From positions 8,034,519 to 8,098,518 of the forward strand of contig JADWOT020000006.1 of NCBI GenBank assembly GCA_036345935.2: a stretch of 64,000 bases of DNA, in the 5' to 3' direction. Position 1 is the stretch's first letter, and every line of letters begins with the position of its first letter. This DNA is from Taenia hydatigena (taxonomy: Eukaryota > Platyhelminthes > Cestoda > Cyclophyllidea > Taeniidae). Of this stretch, positions 37,101 through 48,265 are shown one piece after another. Below the pieces are notes generated by a model. It was not told the DNA's origin. It saw only the letters and a program-made list of their open reading frames with translations, and made no database searches. Position numbers and translations under genes: made by a program.

Positions 37101-40100
37101 CCACTTACTTTAGGTGGATGCAATCAAACTTTCCACCACTCACATCAAACAACACTGCAAATTACTCTTGCAACAACAGTAACATCCATTTATTTCAACC
37201 ACCTTCGCCAAGCAATCCTCCATTGTCAAGAATAAAGAACCACCCTGGATGTGATGCATCCTTCATCGTTTTACCACCAGAACCACACCTTTTACCCTAT
37301 CTATTTCGAGCGACACGTTCCCATACAGCATATCACAACCTCTCCAAATGCTACGCAGCCTATTTCACGAGAAGTCTCTACAGCCCTGCAGTCGACCTCG
37401 AGTCGGTTTGTAACGCAGACAGGCTCGAGTCCCGGCAACCAGTTTCGAGTAATCACTCGTGACGCGAGGATTCAAAACGAGGAAATGACAGTAGAGACCA
37501 GGAACCAAGAGTACAAGCATGCCCACGTCCTAAAGTGAATGTCAATAATTACACTTTACATGTTCTTACTAGGTACTAGGTGCCTCAGTGGTCCGCATTC
37601 AAAAACTCACGAGCATCTGGCTTTGCCTAAGCCTACCTGAGACAGTGTTATATTGCCACACAAGGATTCGTTGATCACGCAAGATAAGCAGGGTCTGAAA
37701 CCCCTGCGGTCCATCCGGATGTCGCGCGAATTTCAAATCAGTAGCTTGACGGTTGAGATGGGCCAATGTTTCACCGAAAACAGCCTCATATTCGAATCTA
37801 GCGCAGAAGAAAAGGAAAATTAACTCAGGCTAGGACAATTCGAAAGTCCACAATAAGCATTTCATGAAACAGAACTTGATAATAAATATCTGGCCGATCG
37901 TCAGCAACAGTGGCCTATTTTTAACAAATTTTAGCTTTACTTAGCACTACCAATTTGAAGCATTTTAATAAAACAGACTCATTCAGAATAATCAAACGAC
38001 TTTATTCAATAATATTCCACTATTCAATGACGCCAATAATGCCATTAGATTCATTGACATCCATTTGTAAAGCGTTCTCTTTTCGAATGGTATGACAGGA
38101 AAGTCCACATACCTAATTATAAACGTCTGTGACCGCATATGCCTCCGCGAGAAACGGCCTTTCCGGCTTTCCTTTGGAATAGTTCATTACACTTTAATGA
38201 TACCAAGTAGATACCTTCTAGTTTCGATACTATGTGCAGCTAAGATGACAGGGTACGATGAATATGTCGGAAACAACATGTCTTTCGAATAATTTTATAC
38301 TTTTATTAACAGTAAATCAATTGTGGGACTAAAATCAAGCAAACAAATCGAACTCCTGATTGTCACTGTAACTACTTCATAATTCAGTCATTAATTTCAC
38401 CGCTCCGATCATATCGCCCTCAGAAAAAGGAAACCCAATACTAAATGTACGCCACTGGAATGCTCAGGATTGACTCATGGCCATCGGCACCTGGAATCGC
38501 AAAACCCATCTCACCTATTTCAAGGCACATACTGATATTTGGAATAGTAGAACAAAAATAAAATTTAACCGCAATATACCTACCCGGAGGAAGAGACATC
38601 TTGGTCACGGCGACGTACACGCCTCCACCAAATAAGCTGGGCCTGATTGTCCGAGCTGTGACCGGCGAGATTGGGACGCGGCACAAGAAGTTGGGGAAGC
38701 TGAAGCTCTGCATAAGTGACCACCCACTCGCCGTTATACCACACCTCTGCCAAAAGCACCTCGGAAACCAACGGCGACGGCACCGTGTCACACATTACGT
38801 AGTGCCGCCGGTTCACATCCATCTGGACGATAGACAAAATAAAGATATTTTGAAGCTTAAAATATGACTTCCCTTCTTTTGGCAAGGTAATGCGTACTTA
38901 TTTGACTGTTCAAAGATGTTAAGAGAAAAACTCGCTAAAAGCTATTTTCCAATCGTTAAATGGTTCAACTGAATTGTCTAGTCTAGTCTGTGGGTGATGT
39001 TGAAACGATATGGCCACACCGCTTTCATACCAATTTGAAAATAAAACGGGGTTAAGGATAAAAATTTTAAGTTTTCTTTCGATTTCCATTTGAGCTGGAT
39101 AAGCTGCGCAAATAACCCAAGCGGAATTAAGCGATTTGCGTCCGCCAACGAAAAACAGGGAGACAATCAACACAACATATTTTCGATATTGTCGAGTATT
39201 CCTGGCCCCTGTCTCATGTGACCGCCAAACAAAAAAAACTAATCGCTCGCGGGTTGAATGATCCTACCGAGCTAATGACTTGGGCAGAAGCGGCGTCGAC
39301 CACTTGCAGGCCGCCCAACGTGCCTGATAGAAGGAGGGAAGTTGACGTGTCACCGTAGTTATTTTGATCAGAATCGCCGTGGATATCGGAAACCTTGGCG
39401 TTTGGGAGGGCAAGTGCGATGGGCGCACCTGGCCGCGGCGCAATGAAAGCTCGCCAACGCCATGGAGTCTGGTCAAGGCCCAAGCGCTTGTAAATAATTT
39501 GCATGGCTCCGTTCACCACGAAAAAGCCTTAAGTTGAAAAAGTTGAACACTAATAAAAATCGATAAGCCGGTAAAATTAAATACCATTCTCACCCATAAT
39601 CACTCATTTTGTAGACCGACGTCTGTCGGAAACACTTTAACTTAGAAGGATTCAGCGCCTTCTTTATAATTAATCAAGACATCCGATGAAATGCAATTCA
39701 TAAACATTAAGTGATGCACATCGAAAGGGTGTAATTTTTAGTTGACTTATGTAATGCCAAAAATCTTAAATAAAGTTTCTTTACAGTAAATCAACACCAG
39801 GACCTTCCATCTTTACGGGATCAATGTTGAAAAGTATGTGTCTACTTTAAAAAATGATAAGCCAAAGTTGACAATTTCCAGTATGAAAACAGAGTGAAAG
39901 TTCAACGATCAATTCACATTACTGGTAGCCTTTCGTAGAGGGATAACGGCGTTTTGGACACAATTAATGGTCTAATAGAGAATGTAAATTTCGAGCTATA
40001 CGAGAAAGCAGGTAGGATCAGGACTAATTTTCGTAGAGATGTAGTTAGCCACTCCCATAAATAAGGTTACCTATGTTTCAGGATTCAAACCGATAGGAAC

Positions 40101-41635
40101 TAACAGATCCAGCGATGAACATAGAATTTATTTGAAAACTGCCTCATACTTTTTTAAAAATTTCATCTTAAGCACTCAAGTACCGGAAAGCTCTTCGGTG
40201 ACAAGTGTACTTTGGAGCAAATGTAGACACCGGGCAACACGACCTCAATAAAAAACTCATTTCAAGGCTAAAGACTGTTAAACTTACAATTCCTCTCCAG
40301 CAAAACCACCGCGCAATCGCCCGAATCGCCACCTGGAGAGCTGATTTCTTGAATTGGTGAATTCAGCATCGAAAGAAATTGACGATTCTCTATGCCACCA
40401 AAGCAATCCGTTAAATCCCACTTTACCAGGACACCTTCAACACCTCCACTGTAGAGGTGTTTCCCTGAGAGGATAAGCCGATGCATCAACCCACCAGAAA
40501 CGAATGCAAAGGAGGATTTTTCCAATACAACACTCACCTTCACTAGTGAAAGCAAGCGCTGTCACATTAAAGTTGTGCCAGTGCATTCCAGAACGCCTAA
40601 CGTGTTTTGGATGCAACAAGCGCCACCCAGAATTGCGATTCTTGTTGATGGCGTGAAAATGCTCCACGTCGGCATCACCTTCACCAGAACTGTCATCGTC
40701 ATCGTCTTCTTCGCCTTCAACACACACTTCACCAAAAAGGTTAGACGGGGTAGTGGTTAGATTCCACCAAATCATAATTTCACCCATCGCATTGCCTGTG
40801 GCAACAATGGCTTCAGTAGGGTGACATGCAACACACGTCATACTTTTGTAGGTCCTCACAGCAGATTTCTCATCAAATGGGAGAGTGTAACTAGAAAGCC
40901 ATTGAACAAGCACAGCAAACTCACCATGTGTAATCGTTGAACTTGAACCAATGCAAATAAAGCTTGGTATCTGTAATAGCAGCTACAAAGTGTTCCTTAA
41001 AAGCTTAATGTGCAAAAACAAAACTCACATTGACATCAAATAAGCGTCCTACTTCGACTTCAGGGAAAATTGGACAGCAATTTGCAAAGGATGCATCAGA
41101 AATGCTTATATATTCTAAGAAATAAAGTGTATGTAAGTGGTACTTGATTTCCCGTCCTCCAATAAGGAAGCATATATTTTATTGCTATGAGCAACACGGG
41201 AAATCGATTTGTGCACAGCGATTTTCTACAAACATGCCGTCAAATCTCCATCAGCTTACAGATAATGTGTGGCCATCCTCAATGTCTGATACTACAATCT
41301 TCCCATCTAAACCGCAAGAAAACAACTATGACGGGATGAATACAAAGATTCGCAGCATACCTTAGCTGATTCGATCCACAAGTGGGTAATCAAGTCACTA
41401 TGAACAGAAACCTTATACAGAAGTTTATCTGAGTCGCATCCGTAGGCATATACAACTTTGTCGGCGGCATATACGATAACACTAAGGTTGAAATTTGGTT
41501 GGAATCAGCCTACTTATCGTGCTTAATGTACAAAGGAAGAGCATTTGTTAGAACCGCAGACTTCCGCACGAACCTTGAGCAGACCAAGCCAGCCTCATGC
41601 ATTATTTCAATTGGCCTCTGAAAGTCTAAGGTCAT
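31194..41635 (-). CDS. WDR75: WD repeat-containing protein 75 (UTP17-type U3 processome factor), multi-exon
   Basis: WDR75 is a nucleolar double beta-propeller protein of the t-UTP complex, needed for rDNA transcription and early pre-rRNA processing. N-terminal exons, in order: 41532-41635, 41361-41481, 41260-41325, 41144-41225, 41029-41114, 40538-40970, 40288-40464, 39268-39527, 38584-38822, 38451-38531. All phases agree. Recognisable blocks are LFSCGLDGK, TCVACHPTE, HWHNFN and LYSGGVEGVLVKW. The start is the ATG directly after an in-frame stop. C-terminal exons 34467-34844, 31880-32161 and 31194-31426 are phase-compatible and end at a TAA; they align only loosely to the human C-terminus. 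An ORF at about 35790-36060 may be a middle exon. The exon or exons linking 38451 to about 36060 were not found. Exon 40538-40970 carries an acidic loop (GEEDDDDDSSGEGD). Confidence 0.85.
33087..34599 (-). repeat. Native WDR75 intron/exon segment copied into the tandem unit
   Basis: Position p here pairs with 46496 minus p in unit copy 1, so it is an inverted copy of 11898-13409. Here the exon continues intact past the boundary, whereas in the unit it is cut, so this locus is the source and the tandem unit the derivative. Confidence 0.9.
33149..33337 (-). CDS. Possible 62-aa secreted peptide ORF inside the WDR75 intron
   Basis: Same ORF as in the duplicated units, on the coding strand of WDR75, within its 2.3-kb intron. 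One silent change relative to the left-arm copy (His CAC/CAT). It could be an unrecognised alternative exon or chance. Confidence 0.2.
   Translation of the reverse strand: MNLLLTILALFASHLCSKTCTGALRVVTFPSPKLFLLQSHYLSHLGRADEQLVAGIKKAPFT
34845..36350. other. WDR75 intronic region with one possible exon
   Basis: A minus-strand open stretch at about 35790-36060 follows a TCTTATCAG acceptor and contains RPWKLTACVALDP. A donor at TTGG|GTTCGT would keep frame with the next exon. Similarity to WDR75 is too weak to be sure. The remainder holds no recognisable gene. Confidence 0.35.
36351..37609 (+). repeat. 1.26-kb dispersed repeat, copy A
   Basis: Near-identical to the reverse complement of 52452-53704. 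A 114-codon ORF inside is the same residue for residue in both. The ends (GCGACTAATTC and AAAACTCAC) show neither terminal inverted repeats nor TG..CA, and I see no target duplication, so the class is unknown. It lies in the unresolved middle of WDR75. Confidence 0.85.
37610..38450. other. Probable WDR75 intron
   Basis: AT-rich, with no exon I can support on either strand, although about 80 residues of WDR75 remain to be placed between here and 34844. Confidence 0.4.
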
Positions 41636-42024
41636 TTAGCTCATCTGAATCCCAAATTTAAAAATGAAGCTATGTTCATGCATTTTGAAGGAATATGTGA
41701 TGTGTTGCGAATCTTTCTAACTCACTAAAGAACTCCTTCTGCTAATTTTTTATTTTTGCTGACTGGTTAAACATCTTATTTATTCTCACACTTAAGTTTG
41801 CTTCGTTTGTGTGCCATCATGATCACCATTAGACTGGGTCAATGAGTCATTGTAGGAGCTTCTTCCTTTTCTCCTCTTTCATTTTACCAATTCTGCTGTG
41901 AGAAGTTTGGCTGTTTTAGGCATCCTTATTATAAGCAAACGGAGGACACCTGGTAGCGAAATCAGGGGAATTAAGACAAAGATATCTCGAATCCTAGATA
42001 CCTTTAGAGATTTACGTTCTCTTC
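41636..42024. other. WDR75 5' flank
   Basis: Should contain the WDR75 promoter and 5'UTR (minus strand). No clear TATA box or other signal was identified. Confidence 0.4.
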
Positions 42025-42380
42025 CCCCCTCTAGCCGGCTAGACACATTTAAAGTACATAAGTATGACTTAACAGTTAGGGAGATCGTCTCCCTACGTCT
42101 GGAGAACCAACTCGCTCGTCTAGGATCAGGTTCAAATTGCCCTCTCGCCTCTTACCTACAAAGTCATTTTTAAAGAACACATGTAGCACTTTGTTTGTTT
42201 GAACTAGTGATTTTGGTCAGGGTGACAGAGGTGGCCGTGTTGCCCTAGCTGTGTAGGTTGGCCTCTGGGCCACACTAGCAACTTATTCCTCTCTGTCTGT
42301 TGAATATGTACATATTCTACTATAGCATTCTGCCTTCTTTTGCCTTCGAGGGAGCCTCGGGACGCTACGACATAAGTAGT
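42025..42380 (-). mobile_element. Ty3/gypsy-type LTR fragments interrupted by a TRIM solo LTR
   Basis: On the minus strand the motif ACTTATGT.CTTTAAATGTG appears near 42066 and again reading down from about 42380 through CTTTGTAGG. Both match the plus-strand sequence at 42448 and the end of the gypsy remnant at 44479. The second is split by the 188-bp TRIM LTR. These are LTR fragments by inference from recurrence and position beside the gypsy pol remnant. Confidence 0.5.
42182..42369 (+). mobile_element. Solo TRIM-family LTR nested in a gypsy-like LTR
   Basis: Runs TGTAGCACTTTG to GACGCTACG. Flanks ACACA and ACATA match four of five. Removing it rejoins TTTAAAGAACA and TAAGTA, the motif found uninterrupted at 44461-44473, so the insertion site can be read directly. 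Confidence 0.85.
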
Positions 42381-42447
42381 GAAACCGCAGTCGTCTGCAG
42401 ACCCGCGAGCATTCGGCAATGCAACTTCCTTTTACGTTTTGCATTTG

Positions 42448-42605
42448 TAATGCTTATGTTCCTTAAACGTGCTTTGTAGGCCAGAGGTGGAACAGCAATC
42501 GGGACCTGGTTGCGGAGCCGTGTGGCGACCCCTAGGAGCTCAACACATCCCCGCCCTGAACTACCCCGCAAGATCTCTTCGTGCCCTCTATCTTACCTAT
42601 AATAA
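42448..42605 (+). mobile_element. Putative gypsy-type LTR fragment
   Basis: Starts TGTAATGCTTATGTTCC and contains ACCTATAATAAAG, a possible poly(A) signal. It lies 240 bp before the gag-like remnant in the same orientation, as a 5' LTR should. The 3' limit is uncertain. Confidence 0.45.
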
Positions 42606-42840
42606 AGATGTTGGAGCGCGTTCAGACTTCTAGTAGCAAGGGCGGACCTTCATCTCAAAGAAGGAATTAATTTTGGGGATTGGATGAAAACCGTGAGGTT
42701 CAACATTCACTTATACCCTTGGCAGGAAACCCCTTTAGTCCTCCACGTTCTCCCACAATAGCTTTTCTCGGCAGCAATAGATGCCGGGTTCTCACCTCAC
42801 TCATATCTTGACCAGTGCTGTGAAATACTGGCTTGACTCA

Positions 42841-44445
42841 TTATCGACCAGCGAGAGCAGTCGCTGGCTAGAAAGTTCTTTCGCCTCGATCAAAAGCCAA
42901 GCGAAAACGACGAGGAGTACGTTGGGGTCCTGCGAATCCTAGCTGAACGGGCCTTTAGAGGCTGCTCACCTAACAAGGTGAAAAGCTGGATGACCGTTCA
43001 CTTCAAAGCCGGAGTCCGACCACCGACCATCGCAGCGAAGCTCTACGCCGTGAAGACCAACGATCTCAGTCAGTTCGTCAAGGCAGCGACTAGGAAGCGT
43101 CAGGAACGCCTCCTGACATCGCCGTTTCATATGGCCAACCGCCGACCAAGTCCTACACGTCCATGTTGGACTCCGTCGCACCGTATCCCGAAAGCAGGTG
43201 AACCGCACTATTCTTTATCCTGCCGACCCTCACATGGTCTCCTCCCATTTATGCGAGTCTCTGGCAAGCTAGAGGGACGTCCCTGCAGTTTCCTCCTTGG
43301 CGCAGGCGCAGCCAAGTCATTGGTGAATCCCCAAGCGTTCCCAGATCTCCGCACCAAGTTTCATACTGGCCCTCCCTCTGCAAAACTTTTCTCAGTAGAA
43401 GGAGGAAAGATGAAGGTAAAAGGGGAAACATCGTTAAAAGTCTCACTGCGGAAAGAAACCTGAACGGTCCAATTTATTACGTGCCCCGAATTGGTTTGGG
43501 ATGCAATACTTGGCATTGACTTCCTTCGTAACACCAAGGCGGTCTTGAATTTCGCAGAAAGCACATTCGCAACCCAGCAGTATAAAGAAACAATCCCAGT
43601 CAGACCTCCTCCAAAAAAAGAAGCAAACGAAATCTGTAGCGCCCTTTTCGAGGCTGTGGGCAGTCCCATAAACAACTTAGATGAGCTTTGCTCCCAGTTG
43701 ACGCAGATCACCGATAGCGAGACAAGGGAGCTGCGCTCGTTGCTTAGCAAGTATCCGAAAATGTTACCATGGCAAGGAGCGGAGCTTGGGCGAACAAATA
43801 TGGGCAAACATACTATTGACGCTGGCGAAGCTAGGCCATTTTGCAACCATCCAGAAGCATACCGCCGCCCCTCCTGGACGAAGTAAACCGTCTAATAAAA
43901 GGGATTATCAAGGATGAAGCTATAAAACCACCCAAGTCACCATGGGCTTCCCCAAACGCACTGGTAAAGAAAAGTGACAAAGTCTACGGCTGTGTATCGA
44001 TTAAGGAAAGCTAAATGCCGTAACTAAGAAAGGCGCTTTTCCCTTACCTCACATCAACGAGTCCTTGGATTCCCTACATAGATCAAAGTGGTTCTCCACA
44101 CTAGACTTAAAATTTGGGTGGTGGCAAGTAGAAGTAGCGGAAAAAGATAGAAAGAAGACGGCTTTCATAGTGCCCAACGGGCTTTATGAATTCCAGACAA
44201 TGCCGTTTGGACTCTGTAACGCCGCAGCCACTTTCCAGCGCCTGGTGCGGACAGCACTGATTAGGCTTCTTCCGAAACATTGCATAATCTACCTCGACAA
44301 CATCCTTGTTTTCGGTAGAGACATTCGCGAACATAACGCCAATCTTAAACCAGTCCTGGACCGTCTGCAAGATGCAGGTTTGACCTTGAATCCAAAGAAG
44401 TGCTATGTTCTTCGTCGTTCAGTCACTACGCGGCTCTGCAACTAG
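42841..44445 (+). pseudogene. Ty3/gypsy retrotransposon gag-protease-RT remnant
   Basis: In order on the plus strand: a gag capsid-like C-terminal piece (about 42845-43120), an aspartyl-protease-like domain (about 43240-43560) and a reverse transcriptase (about 43890-44430). RT blocks include the FSTLDLKFGWWQVEV, MPFGLCNAAATFQ and YLDNILVF motifs, with YLDN in place of the family's YLDD. The protease active site reads LLGAGAA where DTGA is expected. There is an in-frame TGA near 43461, a frameshift near 43840, and stops near 44010. RT ends abruptly after LTLNPKKC; RNase H and integrase are absent. The element is dead. Confidence 0.9.
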
Positions 44446-44479
44446 GCCTACAAAGCACATTTAAAGAACATAAGTATTA
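44425..44479 (-). mobile_element. Inverted gypsy-type LTR fragment fused to truncated RT
   Basis: Read on the minus strand it starts TGTAATACTTATG and continues through TGCTTTGTAGGCC and GCAGAGCCG, matching 42448 onward. Its orientation is opposite to the adjoining pol remnant, which indicates a rearrangement. Confidence 0.55.
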
Positions 44480-44814
44480 CAGCATTAGCTGCCAGTTTGC
44501 GGTGTTACCGTGATTTATGGATTCGATGCTGAGCGTTAATACTTATATGCATTTCACCACATTTCCGTCCCGATTTCAAATAATGTCACCTTGTTCAAAT
44601 GACCAGATTCCGCATCAACGTTGCTATTTATGATAAATTTCGTCCATATTTTATATAGTTTATCGTATAATAATATCTCTAGGCACTTATCCCTAGTGTT
44701 ACATTTAATGTACTGCCACCAACTTTAATCAAATCAATGCTTTACACACTATTGTGCGAAAATAATCGTAGGGCGAAGTTGCTTCATGTGAAAAGTTTGT
44801 TTCTATTCAATTGC

Positions 44815-44999
44815 TGTAATACTTTGGTTGTTAGAACTGCCGTTTTCTGTCAAGGTCACGGGGGTGGCCATATTGCTCTAGCTGCGTGGGCTGGCCTCTG
44901 GGCCATGCCAGCAGCCTTTTCCCTTCTGTCCGGTGAATATATGTATTCTACCCCGCCACTTTGCCTTCTTTTGCCTTAAGGGAGCCTCGGGACGCTACA
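44815..44999 (+). mobile_element. Solo TRIM-family LTR
   Basis: 185 bases, TGTAATACTTTG to GACGCTACA, flanked by ATTGC and ATTAC (four of five). Confidence 0.88.
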
Positions 45000-45094
45000 A
45001 TTACATTCTTAGGAAATAAAAGGAATTTTGGCATTCATTTTTAAATGACATCCGTAATTGTAGCTTCATATTACTACGAGAGTCAAGCAACTAT

Positions 45095-45284
45095 AGTAGC
45101 GTTTTAGAACATCTTTGAAGGCAAAATAATGCATAATACTTGGGCAGAGTGCATCCATTCAGCGAAAAGAGAGGAACTGGGGTTGCCGGCACGACCCAGG
45201 TGCCGGCCACCCGGCATAGACAACAGGACTACCTGCGTGTTCGTAGCCGAAACCAGGAGTCAAACAAACGAAGTGTTTTCGTAG
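45095..45284 (-). mobile_element. Diverged solo TRIM-family LTR (minus orientation)
   Basis: Reverse-oriented family member, recognised by GAAGGCAAAATAATGC and by the CAAACAAACGAAGTG end. Ends are decayed and no target duplication is clear, so limits are approximate. Confidence 0.65.
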
Positions 45285-45857
45285 TGACTTTGTATTTCCT
45301 TCAAAAACACTTCAAACGATTGAAGAAATTTTTTACCTGGCAAAGCCGTAGGCATTTCCTCAACGCAGCCCTACGGCTCAGCTTGAACTTTTGTGCCGGT
45401 GAAAGCGTTCGCGATGCCATCTTCACATTCATACGGCCTAGGGTCACCTAAGATGACCTTTGCCATTATGATAGGACAATGCAAACACCCGGTCAGAACT
45501 ACTTCCCATTTATCAAATTAGTTCACTTGTAATCAACCCAGAAAGTGGATAGTCCGTAAGGGCAACCATCCATAAGGAATGGCCCAAGTTAGCCCACTAA
45601 ACTTAAACCTAGCTCTTTAGCAATATTTGGTAAAAATGCCAACAAATGCATTAGAATGATTTGGTATTTTATTTGATTGCGCATAACTACAAGGTCGCTT
45701 CAGTCTTGGCAGATTGTTCTTATATTTTTAGCACGGTCCTTGCGCCATCCTAGTAGCCTCCTCGCCCTTCTCTACATTAAGTAGCATATGCTCTCTTGAA
45801 CTACTTTGGCTTGTTACGAATCCAAAAAGACTTGGTGGACCGCCGCTGTACTATAGG

Positions 45858-46664
45858 TGTAGTACTTTGTTTGTTGTAACTGCTGGTACTGCCGTACTGC
45901 CCTATCCTAGCATTCTGCCTTCTTTTGCCTTCGAGGAAGCCTCGAGACGCTACATTGGTGGCAGCGGAAAGCGAACCCGATTCTATAGGGTTTTATCCCG
46001 ACCTCTGCCGCTTGTGGCATGTTGCAGCGGTGCGAGAGAAGTGCATGTGCTACGGATGGGCCACAAACGACGTCCAGCTCCGGCATCTACCCCTTCTCCG
46101 TGTTCTACAAGAAAGCTATCAGCGACTGAAGCGACACTAGCCATGGACCACCTGGGAAGTTTCGTTTCGAAGATTACCCCTATTATACTTGCTTAAGGAG
46201 ATCGGCGTGCTAACGCTCCCCTACGGACATACTGATGGTCGGCAGAACCACTTATTCTGAAGCTTGTTTCCAAGCCAAACGAAAGTGGAAGTGCAATGCA
46301 CTGTCAAGAGAGATCACTGACGTTGGTGTGAAGCATCGCCTCAATCGCGTCGAATGTTGGCGACTGACATGGTTTGCTCGTGGGTGCTTCCTGCAGCACT
46401 GAGTATGTTGTGATGGCTGACGTGAGAGATGTACCAAGGGGCGCGTCGAGGACGACGCTCAAAGGATGAGAGATGCATTGTAGTACTTTGTTTGTTGTAA
46501 CTACCGGTTACGGTCAAGGTCACAGAGGTGGCCGTACTGCGCTAGCTGCGTGGGCTTGCCTCCGGGCCATGCCAGTAGCCTATTTCCCTCTGTCCGTTGA
46601 ATATATATATTCTACCCTAGCATTCTGCCTTCTTTTGCCTTCGAGGGAACCTCAGGACGCTACA
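45858..46664 (+). mobile_element. Complete TRIM element 1 (807 bp), target duplication ATAGG
   Basis: The 5' LTR at 45858-45954 (97 bp, internally deleted) and the 3' LTR at 46479-46664 (186 bp) both start TGTAGTACTTTG and end CGCTACA. Right after the 5' LTR comes TTGGTGGCAGCGG, a primer-binding site of the TGG type complementary to a tRNA CCA end. Just before the 3' LTR is a purine-rich AAAGGATGAGAGATG polypurine tract. The element is flanked by a perfect ATAGG duplication (45853-45857, 46665-46669). The 524-bp interior has no gag or pol similarity, so it must depend on another element's enzymes. Confidence 0.93.
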
Positions 46665-47478
46665 ATAGGCGCTAAAAATTCAAGTGACTCTTCTGTTACA
46701 AAATGAGAAAGCAGAGATTTGAGCTTTCCAATGAATTGCACTTTACTGACTTCATTTTTTAGCCTTATGTGCTTCTGATCCGCAGCACAGCCATCCGGTA
46801 GCGGCAATAGACTTTCGGCACCTCTGTACGTAAAGCATTATTGTTTCTCTGTGCTGGTGCAGTCCAAAATGTCAAAATTATGCTTAAAACACAATCAGGA
46901 AATCTATGGTGAAACGATTCTTTGATAGGAATTTTCGAACTCCTGACCTTAACAGATATCTACTTTTATAAATACGGTATCCATTTAGTGCGTTGCATTA
47001 TTTTGCAGTGGTCATTTTATCTCTGGCATGACAGTCTCATTAACGCCTGTTTTCAGGCCGTGAAAGCAAATACGCTGCAATGGTGTGACATTTTTCGATG
47101 TGCATTTTTACATACGAGAACACTTTAGACCGACAAGTCAATTCCCACTCCGCTAGAAGTTTTCCTGCGCTTATGTACTTTATTAATGTGCGCTCTGCCG
47201 TACAACTCTAGTTTACTCCTTTGATGGCTCGAGCCACTATAATAGTGGGAACTGCTAGCATAACTATTAAAAAAGGCTACTACCTGGATCTCAAGGCCTG
47301 GTTATAAGACGAAGATATCATACTGACATCAACCGCGGATGGGTTAAATCTACAACATCTACTGAATGGAGAGTTGGAAATAACATCTACCTTCGGCAAT
47401 TCTTCCCATTCTATATTCTGCAGGGATACTATAAATAAACAAGGCGTAAATGGAACCATTCGATTTGGAAAAAACTAA
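46665..47478. other. Intergenic, no feature recognised
   Basis: Short ORFs only. No element of the local families was seen. Confidence 0.4.
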
Positions 47479-47609
47479 TGCAATATTTCGTTTGATCTGA
47501 CTGCCGGTTTGGGTGACTCAGGTAGCCATATTGGCCTAGCCGGGTTGGCTAGCCTCTGGTCCATGCCAGTAGCCTTCTTTTGCCTTCAAGGAAGTCTCTT
47601 GAAGCTACA
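47479..47609 (+). mobile_element. Shortened solo TRIM-family LTR
   Basis: TGCAATATTTCG to GAAGCTACA, 131 bases. The middle around the AT repeat is missing. Flanks ACTAA and ACTTC match three of five, so the duplication is decayed. Confidence 0.75.
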
Positions 47610-48101
47610 ACTTCTATGGAGCTGACGATGTTGACTATATGAACAATCGAAACGTCATCCATGGCTGTAGCAGTTGAATGAAGTCTGGATGGTTAGGCGA
47701 CTGAGGAGCACTAAAATGAGGACATCGTGGAGAGGAGGAATGGGTGGGAAACACTAATCCCGCAAACCTTGCCTCCAGAGCGACTACCTTACTGATGCAG
47801 CCTGTCATACAAGATGCTCCGTTGTGACGCGCTATCTCGTCTTAAGCAGTATGAAGACGGTGCAATTCTCTTCGCAATGCAGTCAACAGGGGAGATGAAA
47901 CTCTACATGCAGTGGGAATGTCGTATTGTATTAGTGACATCGCAATCAAGCAACTTCGGCTTACGGAGAGTAATCTTTGAAGCACGATCAGGGCTGTGAC
48001 GGATACCGCATGATATTGGGCAAAAAGAGTTTCTGAAACGAAGCTCGAAATACCCGAGCTCTTTTGACACGTCTACATGTGGCATGCGTTTAAGCTACAC
48101 C
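47610..48101. other. Intergenic, no feature recognised
   Basis: No coding or element signal was seen, apart from a 61-codon ORF without features. Confidence 0.4.
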
Positions 48102-48199
48102 TGCAATAATTTGTTTCTTCGAACTACCGGCTTCGGTTAGGGTCGCAGAGGTGACCAAATTGCCCTAGCTGCGTGGGCTGGCCTGCGGGCCTGTTGAAT

Positions 48200-48265
<66 letters not shown>

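Noticed and set aside
39264..39476. 70-codon minus ORF in a second frame within a WDR75 exon
   Set aside because: Alternative frame of exon 39268-39527; only the other frame joins its neighbours in phase.
44815..44999. SINE interpretation of the dispersed 185-bp repeat
   Set aside because: TG..CA ends, 5-bp target duplications, and identical pairs flanking an interior with primer-binding site and polypurine tract show that it is an LTR. No convincing A and B boxes were seen.
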